Shown here piece by piece: positions 60,950 through 64,000 of a stretch of 64,000 nt of DNA (within the stretch, counting starts at the first letter, position 1; each line of letters begins with the position of its first letter). The position numbers were made by a program, and so were the translations under genes. The stretch is from Epiperipatus broadwayi (taxonomy: Eukaryota; Onychophora; Udeonychophora; Euonychophora; Peripatidae), in contig JAQFVV010001039.1 in the NCBI GenBank assembly GCA_028023455.1, forward strand, positions 1 to 64,000. Reading direction: 5' to 3'. Below the pieces are notes generated by a model. It ran no database searches, had not been told where the DNA came from, and saw nothing but the letters and a program-made list of their open reading frames with translations.

Positions 60950-61900
60950 TACTGTTTGTCAAAATTCTTTGTGAAGATCTCTTAAAGTAGTGATTTATTT
61001 TAACTTTATAAATCTCAATTTACTGCTAAACAATTCTTGTATCTTGAATATTCTGGGGTTGTTTTTTTTGCATGAGGAACTTATATTAATCATTCTGAAA
61101 AATATGTCTCTTATTGTATTATTTAAATATTATTACTGCATTATTTAAAATATTTTCTTATTGTATTATGATCTATGCTTAAGTAATTCGATATTAAGGA
61201 AGATCGACTATTGTAATGTAGTCAATCCTTCTTAAATCTGCCAGACTTATTATTTAAAAATCAGCTGAAGGAGGCAAGTTTAGTAAATATATTTCAATGA
61301 CTAAAATATTTTAATGTCATCTAAAAAAAATGTTATAATTCTGTCAAAGCAAGACATTTAAATCCCTCCTCTCATTGATTCTAGTTTGTTTTTTTATTTG
61401 TTACTTAAACTTGTCTATTTGAAATCTTGTTATTTCAAAGATATTATTTAGCCATTAATGCAATCATGAATGGTTTATAAATAACTTTCAATTTTTAAAA
61501 ATTAAAATTGAATGTTAAGAAGTTAAAATTAAAACTTTATTTTGAAAAGGGATATATATATATACTGATAGATATGGCATTTTTAATTATATAAAGTTTA
61601 ATACAATTTAATAAAGCTAAAACTTTATTTTCTTTTGACAAATATATATGTATATTGTAGATACGATAATTTAATTCTATAAAACTTTTAATACAATTTA
61701 ATATATAGATTATAATTGTGAGGCTATCATCCTAATAATTCCTTATATATGTAAGACCTATGGGAGTGGTGTTTAATTAAGCAGGGAATAATTTTATTGG
61801 CAGAATTTATGTATATATAATAACTGTGTAAGCCCTGATTTAGCCTCATATAATAGACATTCACATATTGTAATTTTATGACATGACTGTTCACATTTTA
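60950..61900. other. Unannotated AT-rich sequence
   Basis: No gene recognised. A short inverted match, TATTGTAATGTAGTCAATCC beside AAGGAAGATCGACTATTG, lies near 61196-61230. Confidence 0.35.
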
Positions 61901-61902
61901 TT

Positions 61903-61940
61903 ATATATATATATATATAATTTTAAGGCCAATTATTCAT

Positions 61941-61977
<37 letters not shown>

Positions 61978-61981
61978 TATA

Positions 61982-62030
<49 letters not shown>
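61903..62030. repeat. (TA)n microsatellite
   Basis: TA runs at 61903-61919 and 61945-62030 with short interruptions. The Tyr-Ile repeat frames on both strands are artefacts. Confidence 0.97.
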
Positions 62031-62032
<2 letters not shown>

Positions 62033-62082
62033 CTATTGCTGGCTTGTCTAATTTCATGTCTATTTTTATTTCATTCCTCCAG

Positions 62083-62175
62083 CATACGCAAATGCAGGAA
62101 TATTCCTCTAACTTCAAGCCTGAAAGACCTTCATTTCATATCACTAATTGGGCAGTGGATTGTTTCTGCCTGTTG
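62083..62175 (+). CDS. Possible internal host-gene exon, 93 nt
   Basis: A T/C-rich tract with a branch-point-like TCTAAT ends in CTCCAG, followed by 93 bases and GTGAGA, a good donor. The 93 bases are GC-richer than the surroundings and open in two frames; the first reads HTQMQEYSSNFKPERPSF then HITNWAVDCFCLL. I do not recognise the protein. The length is a multiple of three. With the recursive-splice-like site at 50.7 kb, this would fit a plus-strand gene with very long introns. It may equally be a chance combination. Confidence 0.3.
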
Positions 62176-62189
62176 GTGAGATTTATTAA

Positions 62190-64000
62190 TGATTATGGAG
62201 AAGATTCTAATTACTTCCTACCATGATTGATTGATTTCACAGAGACTTGAGTATGACTTTACAGTGGCAAGCATATTCCAGTCTACCCCATTATTGGATT
62301 GTTTATTACTTTAGCTTAAAGTTGTTACTTCATGTAATCATTCACCAATCATCATTATCCAGTTTGTTTTCCAAGATCAATGATTTTCTTAATTTCCGCA
62401 TGATTATAATAGTTGCTATGATGACTTTAAACAGGATTTCTTTAAAATGTTTAATATTTTTAGAAGAAAAAATGTGTTTTCACTGTCCCAAAAATACAGC
62501 AAAATAGAGTGAGAAAGTGAAACTTAACTAGCATTTAACAATTTTTTTTGTATTCTTCTGGACAACTGTTTTTTCTTTATGCTGAAACAAAATCCATACT
62601 GAAGTTTCTTTTTTTTTAATTTGTATTACAGTATTATACTATATTTCTTATGTGAAATTATTAAAATTAAAAAAACAATGTTTAATAACAAATCATTTCA
62701 TTTATTATAAAGTCACATTATTTATCATTAGTGTAACAAGAGCCAAATAAACATACAATACATTACAAAAACTTAATCACAGTCAAATTTTAAAAAAATT
62801 GAGTGTATTGAAGAAAAAGAAAAAAATCTAATGCACTCTGAGTTTGTATATTGGAATCAATATTTAAGACTTTTGTTCCAATGTATACTATGCTGATCTA
62901 AATAAACAAGTACATTTGACACGTTTTTTTTTTGGACATGACATGTAATTATTTTATCAAGTGCTGTACCAATGACTTAACAATTTGTTGAATAGTGCAA
63001 TACATTTGGTTGGTAGAGCTACAACTATTTAAGCAAAAATTAAAGACATTAATCTTATCTACTTTAATTGTATTGCATTTTCTTCATAAACTATTTATTA
63101 TTAATTGCATAAAATCAACCTAATGTTTTTCCCAATAATGCAATTCAAATATGAAGGATAGCAAAAGTAACATTTGTAAAGATTTTAATCCAAAATTGAT
63201 TGTCTGAAATTTTAGTTATTATTTGTACTATACACAATTTAGAATTCAATACTGATAGTACATATGACCAAAAATTATTTTCCATTTTATGCTGAATGAA
63301 ATTTATATTTTTTGTCAGATTGCTTTTTTTTAAACATGTGATGTCTCCATTGCTCTGGATATCTGAAAAGTATTACAAGATGATTTAAAATTGAGGAAAT
63401 AGAGTGTTGTTTTTAATTTATATTTAGTAATTTTGATATTAATTGTATAAATCTAAAACCATTTTACCTATTTCCTCCTCCCTTTTTTTTTACTGACAAT
63501 ATTTTAAATTAGCAATGGTAGCAATTTCAATTTGACAGAAAAATTTTAATTTAAAATTAAATGGCTGAATATTTTTGATAATATATGTACTGTATATTTT
63601 TAATTTTATGTTGAACGAATTACTCTTACCATACTGTGTTGATTTACATTCATGTATTGAATGAACCCTTTTATTTTTTTGCTTTTGTAGTCATTAATGA
63701 TGAAAATCTTTACTTTGTATTTGTTAATAATGAAGTACTAATTGTCTGATAAAAACACTGGATAAAAATTAAATAAAATACCATGCATTCGTTAAGCTTA
63801 TAATCAAAATATTGAATGCAATATTATAACATTGTGTTTTATAAATAAAATATGGGTTGTACAATTTCAGTATGAAAGCGACTATTTTGCTTTTGGATGA
63901 GATGACTTTAATAACTATTCTATGATGTCATCAGTGTTACAAAATGACTAGCAAAAATGTTTTTTTAATTTTTTATGATCATCATAATGAATAATGGTAC
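62190..64000. other. Unannotated AT-rich sequence
   Basis: No recognisable gene, repeat or RNA. The 86-codon frame at 62247-62507 has no motif. Confidence 0.35.

Noticed and set aside
61923-62226. Tyr-Ile repeat frames on both strands
   Set aside because: TA microsatellite artefacts; only the non-repetitive part 62083-62175 was kept as a possible exon.

Overview
The window is AT-rich throughout (roughly three quarters A+T by eye) and carries microsatellites, non-LTR, LTR, Penelope-like and SINE remnants but no complete host gene. This is what a large intron or intergenic region of an AT-rich metazoan, most likely an invertebrate, looks like. The species cannot be fixed from the sequence. Nothing bacterial or organellar is visible.

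Layout. 1-12511: one very large LTR element with terminal repeats of about 4.2-4.3 kb; its left end lies just outside the window. Its interior holds a tandemly repeated tRNA-Lys-type primer-binding site (4190-4332), one intact 696-aa gag ORF (5052-7142), a 36-codon relic that may be the end of pol (7299-7409) and a polypurine tract (8243-8254). There is no protease, RT, RNase H or integrase core, so it is non-autonomous. 14050-16170 and 20575-22477: two paralogous 2-kb non-coding repeats, probably solo LTRs. 16400-18245: a decayed RTE-type LINE. 22486-22646 and 26948-27104: a near-identical inverted pair flanking a 0.77-kb GATA array. 25992-26103 and 40490-40603: two copies of a tRNA-derived SINE with target-site duplications. 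30279-30400 and 54908-55070: LINE C-terminal relics on the minus strand. 34536-35674: a TIR element with TA target site. 37740-38190: a foldback. 42403-42750: a Penelope-like (GIY-YIG) relic on the minus strand, followed by a decayed hammerhead-like motif. 42944-44559: a solo LTR. 45809-49281: a minus-strand LTR element without coding capacity. 50840-53430: a cluster of about 415-bp units carrying hammerhead-ribozyme motifs. 55490-56123 and 58895-59328: further foldbacks and palindromes.

Most interesting. The 50.8-53.4 kb region looks like a retrozyme locus: direct tandem repeats of about 415 bp, plus inverted copies, each with a type-I hammerhead core (CTGATGA, 5-bp stem II, GAAA, short palindromic stem III, NUH cleavage triplet, extended stem I). 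One copy keeps every core base I can check. Animal retrozymes have been proposed to depend on Penelope-like enzymes, and a Penelope-like relic with its own hammerhead-like sequence lies 8 kb away. The second highlight is the gag-only giant-LTR element with three PBS copies in tandem.

Host signal is thin: a juxtaposed acceptor/donor at 50699-50702 (recursive-splice-like) and a possible 93-nt exon at 62083-62175, both on the plus strand, would fit a long intron of a plus-strand gene. This is inference only. All alignments were made by eye.
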